Positions 7,021 to 12,661 of a DNA stretch of 12,661 nt are shown in pieces. The position numbers and the translations under genes were made by a program. The stretch spans positions 1-12,661 of the forward strand of contig JAIYEB010000355.1 in assembly GCA_027487195.1 (NCBI GenBank). Reading direction: 5' to 3'. Below the pieces are notes generated by a model, which was not told the DNA's origin, searched no databases, and saw only the letters and a list, made by a program, of their open reading frames with translations. The stretch comes from Hyphomicrobiales bacterium. GTDB lineage: Bacteria > Pseudomonadota > Alphaproteobacteria > Rhizobiales > UBA4765. Numbering within the stretch: the stretch's first letter is position 1; every line of letters starts with the position of its first letter.

Positions 7021-7075
7021 GCGTCAGACATTACAACGCAGGATCCTGTTCGCGAACGAAAAATCAGCCGGCCTG

Positions 7076-7822
7076 TCAGGGCACAAACCCTTCAAAGATC
7101 ATCTGGTCGCTCCAGCGTGCCGAGCGTGCGCGATCTTCGGGCGTGCGCACCGTCCAGGTAAGCGTCGGCGCACCCGTCAGCGCTTTCCATGACATCGCGG
7201 CGAAGGAGGGCAGGTGCTTGACGTTGAACGCAACGAAATCCGGGCGGGTGCGCCAGGCATGCATGAGATGGGTGTTCTGGACCTTCTCTACGCCGGTCAG
7301 CGCATCCCAGTGCGGATCATTGCCAAAAATTTCGGCGACGATTCCGCGCGGGCGATCCGGAATAAGGTCACGCGCGTTATCAACGACCTTGGGATCAAAC
7401 GACATGATCGCAATAGGGCCAGAATATCCCGTAAGGACCGAGGCCATGCGCTTCAGGAGCAGGGGCGCGCCATCAAAGTTCGATTTGACCTCAAGGAAAA
7501 TCGCCGACTTGCCACCAACCGTGTCGAGCAAGTCAGACAGCCTTGGCATGCGGTCTTCAGTGTCGCGGAAGGGAATGGACTGCAGCGTCTTCGCGTCAGC
7601 GCCAAGAACAGGGCCTGCGCCCGTTGTCAGCCGCTCAAGCGTGAAGTCATGGAACACCATCGCCTCGCCGTCTCCGGCCAGCTGAAGGTCAACCTCGATC
7701 GCGAATCCACCTTTGACTGCGGCGGATACCGCGCTCAGGGTATTCTCGATGATCCCGTTGGCCTTATTGTGTAGTCCACGATGGGCAACAGGGTGTGCGG
7801 TCAGCCAGGACGTGTCACTCAT
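7076..7822 (-). CDS. Glycerophosphodiester phosphodiesterase (GDPD family)
   Basis: The 248-residue enzyme is expected to hydrolyse deacylated phospholipid diesters to sn-glycerol 3-phosphate and an alcohol, with a divalent metal. GDPD motifs are all present: HRG at 14-16 (catalytic histidine), ENT at 26-28, EVD at 43-45 (metal ligands), H58 in VFHD (second catalytic histidine), EVKSNF near 115-120, and WTVRTPED towards the C-terminus. No signal peptide is seen, so it is likely cytoplasmic, as UgpQ is. Its ATG overlaps the RidA-family stop codon by one base (TGATG), so the two are translationally coupled. There is no ugp transporter in the window, so I do not assign ugpQ. Family assignment is secure; substrate preference is not known. 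Confidence 0.92.
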   Translation of the reverse strand: MSDTSWLTAHPVAHRGLHNKANGIIENTLSAVSAAVKGGFAIEVDLQLAGDGEAMVFHDFTLERLTTGAGPVLGADAKTLQSIPFRDTEDRMPRLSDLLDTVGGKSAIFLEVKSNFDGAPLLLKRMASVLTGYSGPIAIMSFDPKVVDNARDLIPDRPRGIVAEIFGNDPHWDALTGVEKVQNTHLMHAWRTRPDFVAFNVKHLPSFAAMSWKALTGAPTLTWTVRTPEDRARSARWSDQMIFEGFVP

Positions 7823-8289
7823 CAGCCCGAAATCTCAACAATCGCTTCAACCTCAACGGCGGCATCAAGCGGCAGCGCTGCGACGCCCACAGCCGAACGT
7901 GCATGCTTTCCGGCCTCGCCAAACACCTCGACCAGGAGATCAGAGCACCCATTGATGACTTTCGGTTGATCGGTGAATGACGGCGCAGAAGCGACAAAGC
8001 CCGTCAGTTTCACGACTTTTACGACCCGGTCGAGATCGCCAAGGGCTGCCTGCATCTGGGCAATCAGGTTGATCGCGCAGATTCGGGCGGCACGCTGGCC
8101 ATCTTCAAGACTGACGCCGCCACCAAGCTTGCCCGCGACAGCGACCTTGCTGCCCTCAAAACAGATCTGCCCGGAGATGAACAGCAACTGCCCGGTCCGC
8201 ACAAACGGGATGTAGCTTGCAACCGGGGCCGCGGGCACCGGGATCGTGATGCCCAGCGCGGCCAGGCGGGAAGTGATTCTCGAGCTCAT
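7822..8289 (-). CDS. RidA family protein (YjgF/YER057c/UK114), longer subgroup
   Basis: RidA proteins hydrolyse reactive enamines and imines such as 2-aminoacrylate made by PLP lyases. The 155-residue protein is longer than classical RidA (about 128) because of roughly 25 N-terminal residues, LGITIPVPAAPVASY and neighbours, typical of a distinct subgroup. Seen motifs: FISGQI (37-42), R131 in HARSAVGV, matching the conserved substrate-carboxylate arginine (R105 in E. coli RidA), and E148 in VEVEAI. The residue two after the arginine, Cys in E. coli RidA, is Ala (A133). Start supported by AAGGA 7 nt upstream. It is first in the minus-strand run, coupled to the GDPD gene, two genes from threonine ammonia-lyase. 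Deaminase activity is plausible from R131 and the context but unproven; some Rid subgroups lack it. Confidence 0.87.
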   Translation of the reverse strand: MSSRITSRLAALGITIPVPAAPVASYIPFVRTGQLLFISGQICFEGSKVAVAGKLGGGVSLEDGQRAARICAINLIAQMQAALGDLDRVVKVVKLTGFVASAPSFTDQPKVINGCSDLLVEVFGEAGKHARSAVGVAALPLDAAVEVEAIVEISG

Positions 8290-8313
8290 GAGGCGTTCCT
8301 TTTCATAAAGATC

Positions 8314-8341
8314 AGTATGGCGATCATGCGCGCGGCGGCAA
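8314..8341 (-). promoter_or_regulatory. Weak candidate promoter for the RidA-GDPD genes
   Basis: TTGCCG and CATACT on the minus strand each match 4 of 6 consensus bases, with a 16-nt spacer. The second box lies 24 bases upstream of the start codon, so the leader would be short and would contain the AAGGA ribosome site. By-eye match only. Confidence 0.28.
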
Positions 8342-8498
8342 GCGCGTTCGAATCGAGGGGTGAAATCATTCTGAAATCCGCGACACGTCGTCTGAGGTGC
8401 GTGCGATTGCTGGACAGCTCATCGTGTTGGTGTCAAAAGCGCGCGTTGTCGACGTGCTTCGTGACGCAACCTTAAGCCATCACGACCGATACCTGGAG

Positions 8499-8512
8499 GC
8501 TGCGGCCGCAGC
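8499..8512. repeat. Perfect 14-bp palindrome in the petA leader
   Basis: GCTGCGGCCGCAGC reads identically on both strands. It lies 33 bp before the petA start and 18 bp before its ribosome site. It could be a dimeric regulator's operator. As RNA it could fold only poorly within one copy, because there is no loop, although ACC and GGT just outside could extend a structure. Chance occurrence in GC-rich DNA is also possible. Confidence 0.45.
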
Positions 8513-8530
8513 TTTGGTGCCGGAAAACCT

Positions 8531-8537
8531 GAAGGGA
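8531..8537 (+). promoter_or_regulatory. Ribosome binding site of petA
   Basis: GAAGGGA ends 8 nt before the GTG at 8546 and is what fixes GTG as the petA start. The next in-frame ATG is codon 68, well past the Tat signal-anchor. Confidence 0.7.
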
Positions 8538-8545
8538 ATACTGAC

Positions 8546-9076
8546 GTGGCCGAAAACGCCTCAACAAGTCCGGAACCGACCCGGCGCGATTTTCTCTATC
8601 TCGCAACCGGTGCTACCGCTGGCGTGGCCGGCATTGGCGCGGTCTGGCCGTTTGTAGCCCAGCTTCAGCCGGACGCCTCGCAGCTCGCCCTTGCCTCGGT
8701 CGAAGTCAACATCACGTCGATCCAGCGCGGACAGGCCATCACTGTCATGTGGCGTGGTCGCCCGGTGTTTGTGCGCCATCGCACGGAAGAAGAGATCACC
8801 GCAGCGCGCGGTGTTCAGCTCTCCCAGCTTCCCGATCCCCAGTCTGATGATGCTCGCCACAAGGCAAATCGTGGTCAGTGGCTCGTGTTGGTCGGCGTCT
8901 GCACCCATCTCGGCTGCGTCCCGATCGGTACTGCCGGCGACTTCAAGGGCTGGTTCTGCCCGTGCCATGGCTCACACTACGACACATCTGGCCGCATTCG
9001 CCGTGGCCCGGCGCCCAGGAATCTCGAAATTCCGCCGTATGAGTTTGTTTCCGACACTTCCATCCGTATCGGCTAA
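8546..9076 (+). CDS. petA: Ubiquinol-cytochrome c reductase iron-sulfur subunit (Rieske protein)
   Basis: This is the Rieske 2Fe-2S subunit of the bc1 complex. It takes an electron from ubiquinol at the Qo site and passes it to cytochrome c1. The 176 residues begin with a twin-arginine signal-anchor (TRRDFLY at 12-18, hydrophobic span about 19-39), which is kept as the membrane anchor in this family. The soluble cluster domain has CTHLGC (C119, H121, C124) and CPCHGSHY (C138, C140, H141). The cluster ligands should be C119, H121, C138 and H141, with a C124-C140 disulfide. GTG start with a good ribosome site at 8531-8537. First gene of the three-gene operon; petB follows 13 bp downstream. Length and motif spacing are normal for Alphaproteobacteria. 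Confidence 0.97.
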   Translation: MAENASTSPEPTRRDFLYLATGATAGVAGIGAVWPFVAQLQPDASQLALASVEVNITSIQRGQAITVMWRGRPVFVRHRTEEEITAARGVQLSQLPDPQSDDARHKANRGQWLVLVGVCTHLGCVPIGTAGDFKGWFCPCHGSHYDTSGRIRRGPAPRNLEIPPYEFVSDTSIRIG

Positions 9077-9089
9077 GAGGCAAAGCTAG

Positions 9090-10361
9090 ATGTCTGGTCA
9101 CTCTTCCTACATCCCGAAGTCCGGGATCGAGCGCTGGCTCGATGTGCGTTTGCCGGTCGTGCGGATGATGCACGATCAGTTCGTGTCGTTCCCGACGCCG
9201 AAGAACTTGAACTACTGGTGGACGTTCGGCGGCATTCTGATGCTCTGCCTTGTAACGCAGATCATCTCCGGCATCGTGCTGGTCATGCACTACACGCCGC
9301 ATACCTCGCTTGCCTTTGCCTCCGTTGAGCACATCATGCGCAACGTCGAGTATGGCTGGCTGATCCGCTACATTCACCAGAATGGCGCGTCGATGTTCTT
9401 CATTGCGGTCTACATCCACATCTTCCGCGGGATGTATTATGGCTCCTACAAGGAGCCGCGCGAGGTCCTCTGGATCCTCGGCGTCATCATCTTCCTGTTG
9501 ATGATGGCCACCGCCTTCATGGGCTACGTGCTGCCCTGGGGCCAGATGTCGTTCTGGGGTGCAACCGTCATCACCAACCTGTTCTCCGCGATCCCGATCG
9601 TGGGCAACACGATCACGTCGCTGCTCTGGGGCGGCTTCTCGGTCGATAACCCGACACTGAACCGCCTGTTCTCGCTGCACTACCTGCTGCCGTTCATGAT
9701 CCTCGGCGTCGTGATACTGCACGTCTGGGCATTGCATGTGTCCGGCCAGAACAACCCGACCGGCGTGGAGCCAAAGTCCTCCAAGGACATGGTTCCGTTC
9801 ACACCCTACGCAACCGTCAAGGACGGCTTTGCCATGGTGTGCTTCATCACGCTGTTCGCGTACTTCGTGTTCTTCAACCCTGGCTATCTCGGACACCCGG
9901 ACAACTACATTCCGGCCAATCCGCTGGTGACCCCGGCGCACATTGTGCCGGAATGGTACCTGCTGCCGTTCTACGCCATCCTGCGCGCCATTCCCGACAA
10001 GCTCGGCGGCGTCATCGCCATGGTTGGCGCGATCGCCATCCTGTTCTTCCTGCCCTGGCTTGATCGCTCGAAGGTGAAGTCAGCGCGCTATCGCCCGCTG
10101 TTCAAGCAAGCGTTCTGGGTATTTGCGGTGGTGTGCGTGGGTCTTGGATATCTCGGCGCCATGCCGGCCGAGGGCCTGTATGTCACGATGGCCCAGATTC
10201 TGACCTTCTACTACTTCGCCCACTTCCTGATCATCCTTCCGCTGATCGGCGTGTTTGAGACGCCAAAGCCGCTCCCGGCTTCGATCAGTGAGTCGGTTCT
10301 TGGTCCGAAGACTGGTGCCTCCACAACTGCCGGCGCGCCCGCAGCGCCCGAGCGCAACTGA
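9090..10361 (+). CDS. petB: Cytochrome b subunit of the cytochrome bc1 complex
   Basis: The integral membrane diheme subunit that forms the Qo and Qi quinone sites. At 423 residues it is the full-length fused type (N-terminal b domain plus C-terminal domain), not the split b6/subunit IV form. Heme ligand pairs are H96/H110 and H197/H211, giving bL and bH as H96-H197 and H110-H211. PEWY of the Qo site is at 287-290, and GYVLPWGQMSFW at 145-156 is the conserved helix C to cd1 region. Eight hydrophobic spans are apparent, from about 45-68 to 370-388. A short Ala/Pro-rich tail (about 405-423) follows the last helix. GAGG about 10 nt upstream serves the ATG. petC begins 21 bp after the stop. Also known as fbcB or cytB. 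Confidence 0.98.
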   Translation: MSGHSSYIPKSGIERWLDVRLPVVRMMHDQFVSFPTPKNLNYWWTFGGILMLCLVTQIISGIVLVMHYTPHTSLAFASVEHIMRNVEYGWLIRYIHQNGASMFFIAVYIHIFRGMYYGSYKEPREVLWILGVIIFLLMMATAFMGYVLPWGQMSFWGATVITNLFSAIPIVGNTITSLLWGGFSVDNPTLNRLFSLHYLLPFMILGVVILHVWALHVSGQNNPTGVEPKSSKDMVPFTPYATVKDGFAMVCFITLFAYFVFFNPGYLGHPDNYIPANPLVTPAHIVPEWYLLPFYAILRAIPDKLGGVIAMVGAIAILFFLPWLDRSKVKSARYRPLFKQAFWVFAVVCVGLGYLGAMPAEGLYVTMAQILTFYYFAHFLIILPLIGVFETPKPLPASISESVLGPKTGASTTAGAPAAPERN

Positions 10362-10382
10362 CGCTCGCAAGGAGAATATCTG

Positions 10383-11237
10383 ATGATCCGTCTCCCCGCA
10401 CGCCTGACCGGCCTTATCGTCGCGGCCGGTCTCGCCCTCGGAATGGCAACCCCGGCCCTGTCTGCAGGCTCCCCTGACGCTCCGCGCCCGGCCAATGTGC
10501 CGTGGTCGTTCTCAAACCCGTTTTGGGGCATGTTCGACCGTGCCCAGCTTCAGCGTGGCTTTCAGGTCTACAAGGAAGTCTGCTCAAGCTGCCATGGCAT
10601 GGAGCTTCTGCGCTATCGCAATCTGGGTGAGCGCGGTGGACCCGAGTTCCCTGAGGCCATGGTCAAGGCGCTGGCAGCGCAGTATCGCGTGACCGAGCTC
10701 AACGATCGCGGCGAACCGGCTGAAAGGCCGGCAGAAGCCAAGGATCCGTTCCAGAGCCCGTTCCCGAACAAGCTGGCCGCAGCTGCTGCCAACAACGGCA
10801 AGGCGCCGCCGGATCTGTCCGTGATCGCAAAGGCCCGCACCTACTTCCGCGGCTTCCCGCTGTTCGTGGTCGATCTGTTCACCGGCGAGAACCTGATGAC
10901 CGGCCCGAACTATCTCTACGCGTTCCTGACTGGATATCAGGAGCCGCCGGCCGGTGTTGAGGTCGTGGAGGGCGCGCACTACAACCGCTACTTCCCCGGC
11001 AACTGGGTTGGCATGCCCAACATCCTTGCCGACGGTCAGATCCAGTATCAGGACAATTCGCCGCAAACCGTTTCGCAATATGCGCGTGACGTCACCGCTT
11101 TCATGTACTGGGCAGCTGAGCCCAAGATGGAAGAGCGCAAGCGTATGGGCATGTTCGTGATCCTGTTCCTGATCTTCTTCGCGACGCTGCTTTACTTCAC
11201 GAAGAAGAAGGTGTGGGCGAGCGTGAAGGGTCACTGA
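10383..11237 (+). CDS. petC: Cytochrome c1 of the cytochrome bc1 complex
   Basis: Membrane-anchored c-type cytochrome that carries electrons from the Rieske cluster to a soluble or anchored cytochrome c. The 284 residues show a Sec signal peptide (about 1-28, ending PALSA), heme-binding C67-S-S-C70-H71, the PDLS segment at 143-146 typical of c1, and M211 in GNWVGMP as probable axial ligand. A C-terminal membrane anchor (about 256-273) is followed by a basic KKK stretch. A strong AAGGAG site lies 8 nt before the ATG. Unlike some Rhizobiales and Bradyrhizobium, where b and c1 are fused in one fbcH gene, they are separate here. Residues 100-135 form a Pro/Glu-rich loop of the kind found in bacterial c1. 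The gene is followed by a strong terminator, which closes the pet operon. Confidence 0.97.
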   Translation: MIRLPARLTGLIVAAGLALGMATPALSAGSPDAPRPANVPWSFSNPFWGMFDRAQLQRGFQVYKEVCSSCHGMELLRYRNLGERGGPEFPEAMVKALAAQYRVTELNDRGEPAERPAEAKDPFQSPFPNKLAAAAANNGKAPPDLSVIAKARTYFRGFPLFVVDLFTGENLMTGPNYLYAFLTGYQEPPAGVEVVEGAHYNRYFPGNWVGMPNILADGQIQYQDNSPQTVSQYARDVTAFMYWAAEPKMEERKRMGMFVILFLIFFATLLYFTKKKVWASVKGH

Positions 11238-11263
11238 CCTGGCGCATGCCTGATTGATGTGAG

Positions 11264-11285
11264 CGGGGGCTTCGGCCCCCGTTTT
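11264..11285 (+). terminator. Rho-independent terminator after petC
   Basis: A perfect 7-bp stem (CGGGGGC with GCCCCCG) with a TTCG tetraloop is followed by TTTT. It begins 26 bp after the petC stop codon and closes the pet operon before mtnP. Confidence 0.9.
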
Positions 11286-11358
11286 CATTTGTCCCGACCA
11301 AAGGCTTCTATCCCGAAGCTGCAACTTCGTGTTTCGTTGAACGCTGCAGGAGACATGT

Positions 11359-12240
11359 ATGGCAAAGCAGGTTCTTGGCGTTATCGGCGGTTCGGGTGTC
11401 TACGATCTGCCCGGTCTTGAGAATGCGCGCTGGGAGACGGTCGAAAGCCCCTGGGGGGAGCCGTCCGATCAACTCAGGCGTGGTGAGATCAACGGGTTGC
11501 CGCTGGTCTTTTTGCCGCGACACGGGCGCGGACACCGCTACAGCCCGAGTGACATCCCGTATCAGGCCAACATCGACGTCATGAAGCGCGCGGGCGTGAC
11601 CACGCTGATCTCGCTGTCAGCTTGCGGCTCGTTTCGCGAGACCATGCCACCTGGCACGTTTGCGCTGGTTGATCAGTTTATCGACCGCACGTTCGCCCGC
11701 CCCAAGAGCTTCTTTGGCAAGGGCTGTGTTGGCCATGTCGGCTTTGCCCACCCGGTTTCGCCGCTCGTGTTTGGCTATCTCAGGGACGCGCTGCGGTCCC
11801 AGTCCATCGCCCACGCGCTTGGCGGAACATATCTGTGCATGGAGGGCCCGCAATTCTCGACGCTGGCTGAATCGCGGCTCTACCGCGACGTCTGGGGTTG
11901 CGACATCATTGGCATGACCGGCATGCCCGAGGCCAAGCTCGCCCGCGAGGCCGAGATCCCCTACGCCATGGTTGCCATGGTGACGGATTTCGACTGTTGG
12001 CACCCGGACCATGATCACGTCGATGTGGCGAGTGTTGTTGCGGTCATGCGTTCGAACGTCGAGACAGCGCGCCGCCTGATCGTCGGGCTTGCAGCCCTTT
12101 TGCCCCGCGAAACCGAGGCTTGTCCCTTGGGCAGCGACCGGTCGCTCGACCACGCGATCATGACGGCTCCCGCCATGCGCGATCCCTTGCTTGTTGCCAA
12201 ACTGGACGCCGTCGCCGGCCGCGTCCTCAACCCCACATGA
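11359..12240 (+). CDS. mtnP: S-methyl-5'-thioadenosine phosphorylase
   Basis: The enzyme phosphorolyses methylthioadenosine, a by-product of polyamine and AHL synthesis, to adenine and 5-methylthioribose 1-phosphate. The 293 residues have the class II purine nucleoside phosphorylase family motifs: GGSGVY (10-15), RHGRGHRYSPSDIPYQANI (54-72), SACGSF (87-92), EGPQFST (162-168), IGMTGMPEAKLA and VTDFDCWH (208-215). The DFD pair (210-212) at the base site and the CWH context favour the MTA phosphorylase group (6-aminopurine) over inosine/guanosine phosphorylases. The start has AGGAGA 5 nt upstream. It is separated from petC by a terminator, so it likely has its own promoter in the 70 bp before it, where no convincing box is visible. 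apt follows 8 bp after the stop. Confidence 0.95.
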   Translation: MAKQVLGVIGGSGVYDLPGLENARWETVESPWGEPSDQLRRGEINGLPLVFLPRHGRGHRYSPSDIPYQANIDVMKRAGVTTLISLSACGSFRETMPPGTFALVDQFIDRTFARPKSFFGKGCVGHVGFAHPVSPLVFGYLRDALRSQSIAHALGGTYLCMEGPQFSTLAESRLYRDVWGCDIIGMTGMPEAKLAREAEIPYAMVAMVTDFDCWHPDHDHVDVASVVAVMRSNVETARRLIVGLAALLPRETEACPLGSDRSLDHAIMTAPAMRDPLLVAKLDAVAGRVLNPT

Positions 12241-12248
12241 GAGTGTCC

Positions 12249-12661
12249 ATGTCGCTTGCTGATGCCATTCGCACCATCCCGGATTACCCGAAGCCGGGCA
12301 TCCTGTTTCGCGACATCACCACACTTCTCGGCGACGCCAGAGCCTTTCGCCGCTCGGTGGATGAGTTGGTCCAACCCTATGCGGGTGCCGGCATCCATCA
12401 GGTCGCCGGCATTGAGGCCCGCGGGTTCATTCTGGGCGGCGCTGTCGCGCACCAGCTCTCGGCGGGCTTTGTCCCCATTCGCAAGAAGGGGAAACTGCCG
12501 CACGAGACCGTGTCGATCGCCTATTCTCTGGAGTATGGCGTCGACGAAATGGAAGTCCATGCGGATGCCGTAAAGCCCGGTGACAAGGTCATCCTGATCG
12601 ACGATCTGATCGCAACGGGCGGCACGGCAACCGCTGCCGTGACACTCCTGAAACGACTTGG
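12249..12661 (+). CDS. apt: Adenine phosphoribosyltransferase (C-terminus cut by window edge)
   Basis: Converts adenine and PRPP to AMP and pyrophosphate in the cytoplasm. The window holds 137 full codons of a protein normally about 170-180 residues long. Motifs: DYPKPGILFRDITTLL (12-27), GIEARGFILGGAVA (54-67), PIRKKGKLP (76-84), and the PRPP-binding VILIDDLIATGGTA (114-127). The ATG at 12249 gives the usual N-terminus. An in-frame ATG at 12237, overlapping the mtnP stop, would add MRVS but has no ribosome site. Pairing with mtnP makes a two-step salvage unit, because the adenine released by MtnP is the Apt substrate. No fault is visible before the edge. Confidence 0.95.
   Translation, partial: MSLADAIRTIPDYPKPGILFRDITTLLGDARAFRRSVDELVQPYAGAGIHQVAGIEARGFILGGAVAHQLSAGFVPIRKKGKLPHETVSIAYSLEYGVDEMEVHADAVKPGDKVILIDDLIATGGTATAAVTLLKRL

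Larger units (their letters stand above)
8290..8545. other. Divergent intergenic region between ridA-like gene and petA
   Basis: The 256 bp hold the promoters for both directions. Towards the RidA gene (minus strand) TTGCCG (8341-8336), a 16-nt spacer and CATACT (8319-8314) are a weak candidate. Towards petA the best I find is TGGACA (8411-8416) with CAAAAG at 17 nt, which is poor. A 14-bp palindrome is listed separately. An open frame from 8397 runs into petA but has no ribosome site and is not called a gene. Confidence 0.5.

Noticed and set aside
7048..7057. GTTCGCGAAC palindrome upstream of the ammonia-lyase gene
   Set aside because: A 10-bp palindrome is common by chance in GC-rich DNA and fits no operator I know; there is not enough to call it regulatory.
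8397..8657. 86-codon plus-strand open frame in the petA upstream region
   Set aside because: No ribosome site, and its second half is petA in another frame. The first part shows no motif, so a leader peptide cannot be supported.
8943..9941. 332-codon minus-strand open frame opposite petA/petB
   Set aside because: It lies antisense to the well-supported Rieske and cytochrome b genes. Its product is low-complexity His/Arg/Asp/Glu-rich sequence with no family motif, as expected from a GC-rich shadow frame.
10584..11324. 246-codon minus-strand open frame opposite petC
   Set aside because: Antisense to cytochrome c1 with its CXXCH and anchor, and it runs through the terminator hairpin.
11314..11329. 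Small hairpin (CGAAG with CTTCG) upstream of mtnP
   Set aside because: A 5-bp stem with a 6-nt loop; no riboswitch-like architecture such as a SAM or purine aptamer could be recognised around it.
1..12661. Mobile elements, CRISPR arrays, tRNA or rRNA genes, defence systems
   Set aside because: No transposase or integrase motifs, regularly spaced repeats or RNA gene signatures were found on either strand.

Overview
The window looks like chromosomal DNA of a GC-rich alphaproteobacterium. The fbc/petABC operon (Rieske protein, cytochrome b, cytochrome c1 as three separate genes), a Bpt-type leucyltransferase beside an RDD membrane protein, and mtnP-apt directly downstream of petC all fit that class. 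Genus cannot be decided from sequence reading alone; a stalked or marine lineage such as Caulobacterales/Maricaulales is a guess. Nearly every base is coding, genes overlap or abut, and no insertion sequence, tRNA, rRNA or CRISPR array is visible.

Left part, minus strand (bases 1 to about 4330): a tightly packed four-gene sugar-catabolism operon, transcribed towards base 1. The order is a PfkB-type kinase resembling E. coli YihV, a class I aldolase of the LacD/YihT type, an L-fucose-isomerase-like protein, and a Gfo/Idh/MocA dehydrogenase that runs off the left edge. Isomerase, kinase and aldolase together form a complete Embden-Meyerhof-like route: aldose to ketose, to ketose 1-phosphate, to two C3 units. 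The kinase keeps the three residues (K27, N109, R138) that I recall as the sulfonate pocket of sulfofructose kinase. The best reading is therefore a candidate sulfoquinovose (or similar C6-modified hexose) pathway using a fucose-isomerase-fold enzyme instead of YihS. This is the most interesting part of the window.

Middle part, minus strand (4407 to 8289): bpt (leucyl-tRNA protein transferase of the N-degron pathway), an RDD-family membrane protein, threonine ammonia-lyase with an ACT domain, a glycerophosphodiester phosphodiesterase and a RidA-family protein. RidA and threonine ammonia-lyase are functionally linked, because RidA-type enzymes hydrolyse the enamine/imine products of such PLP lyases.

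A 256-bp divergent intergenic region (8290 to 8545) separates ridA from the right part. It holds weak promoter candidates and a perfect 14-bp palindrome shortly before petA.

Right part, plus strand (8546 to end): petA-petB-petC, encoding the cytochrome bc1 complex and closed by a clear Rho-independent terminator. Then comes mtnP (methylthioadenosine phosphorylase) followed closely by apt (adenine phosphoribosyltransferase, cut by the right edge). The last two form an adenine-salvage pair: MtnP releases adenine from methylthioadenosine and Apt converts it to AMP.
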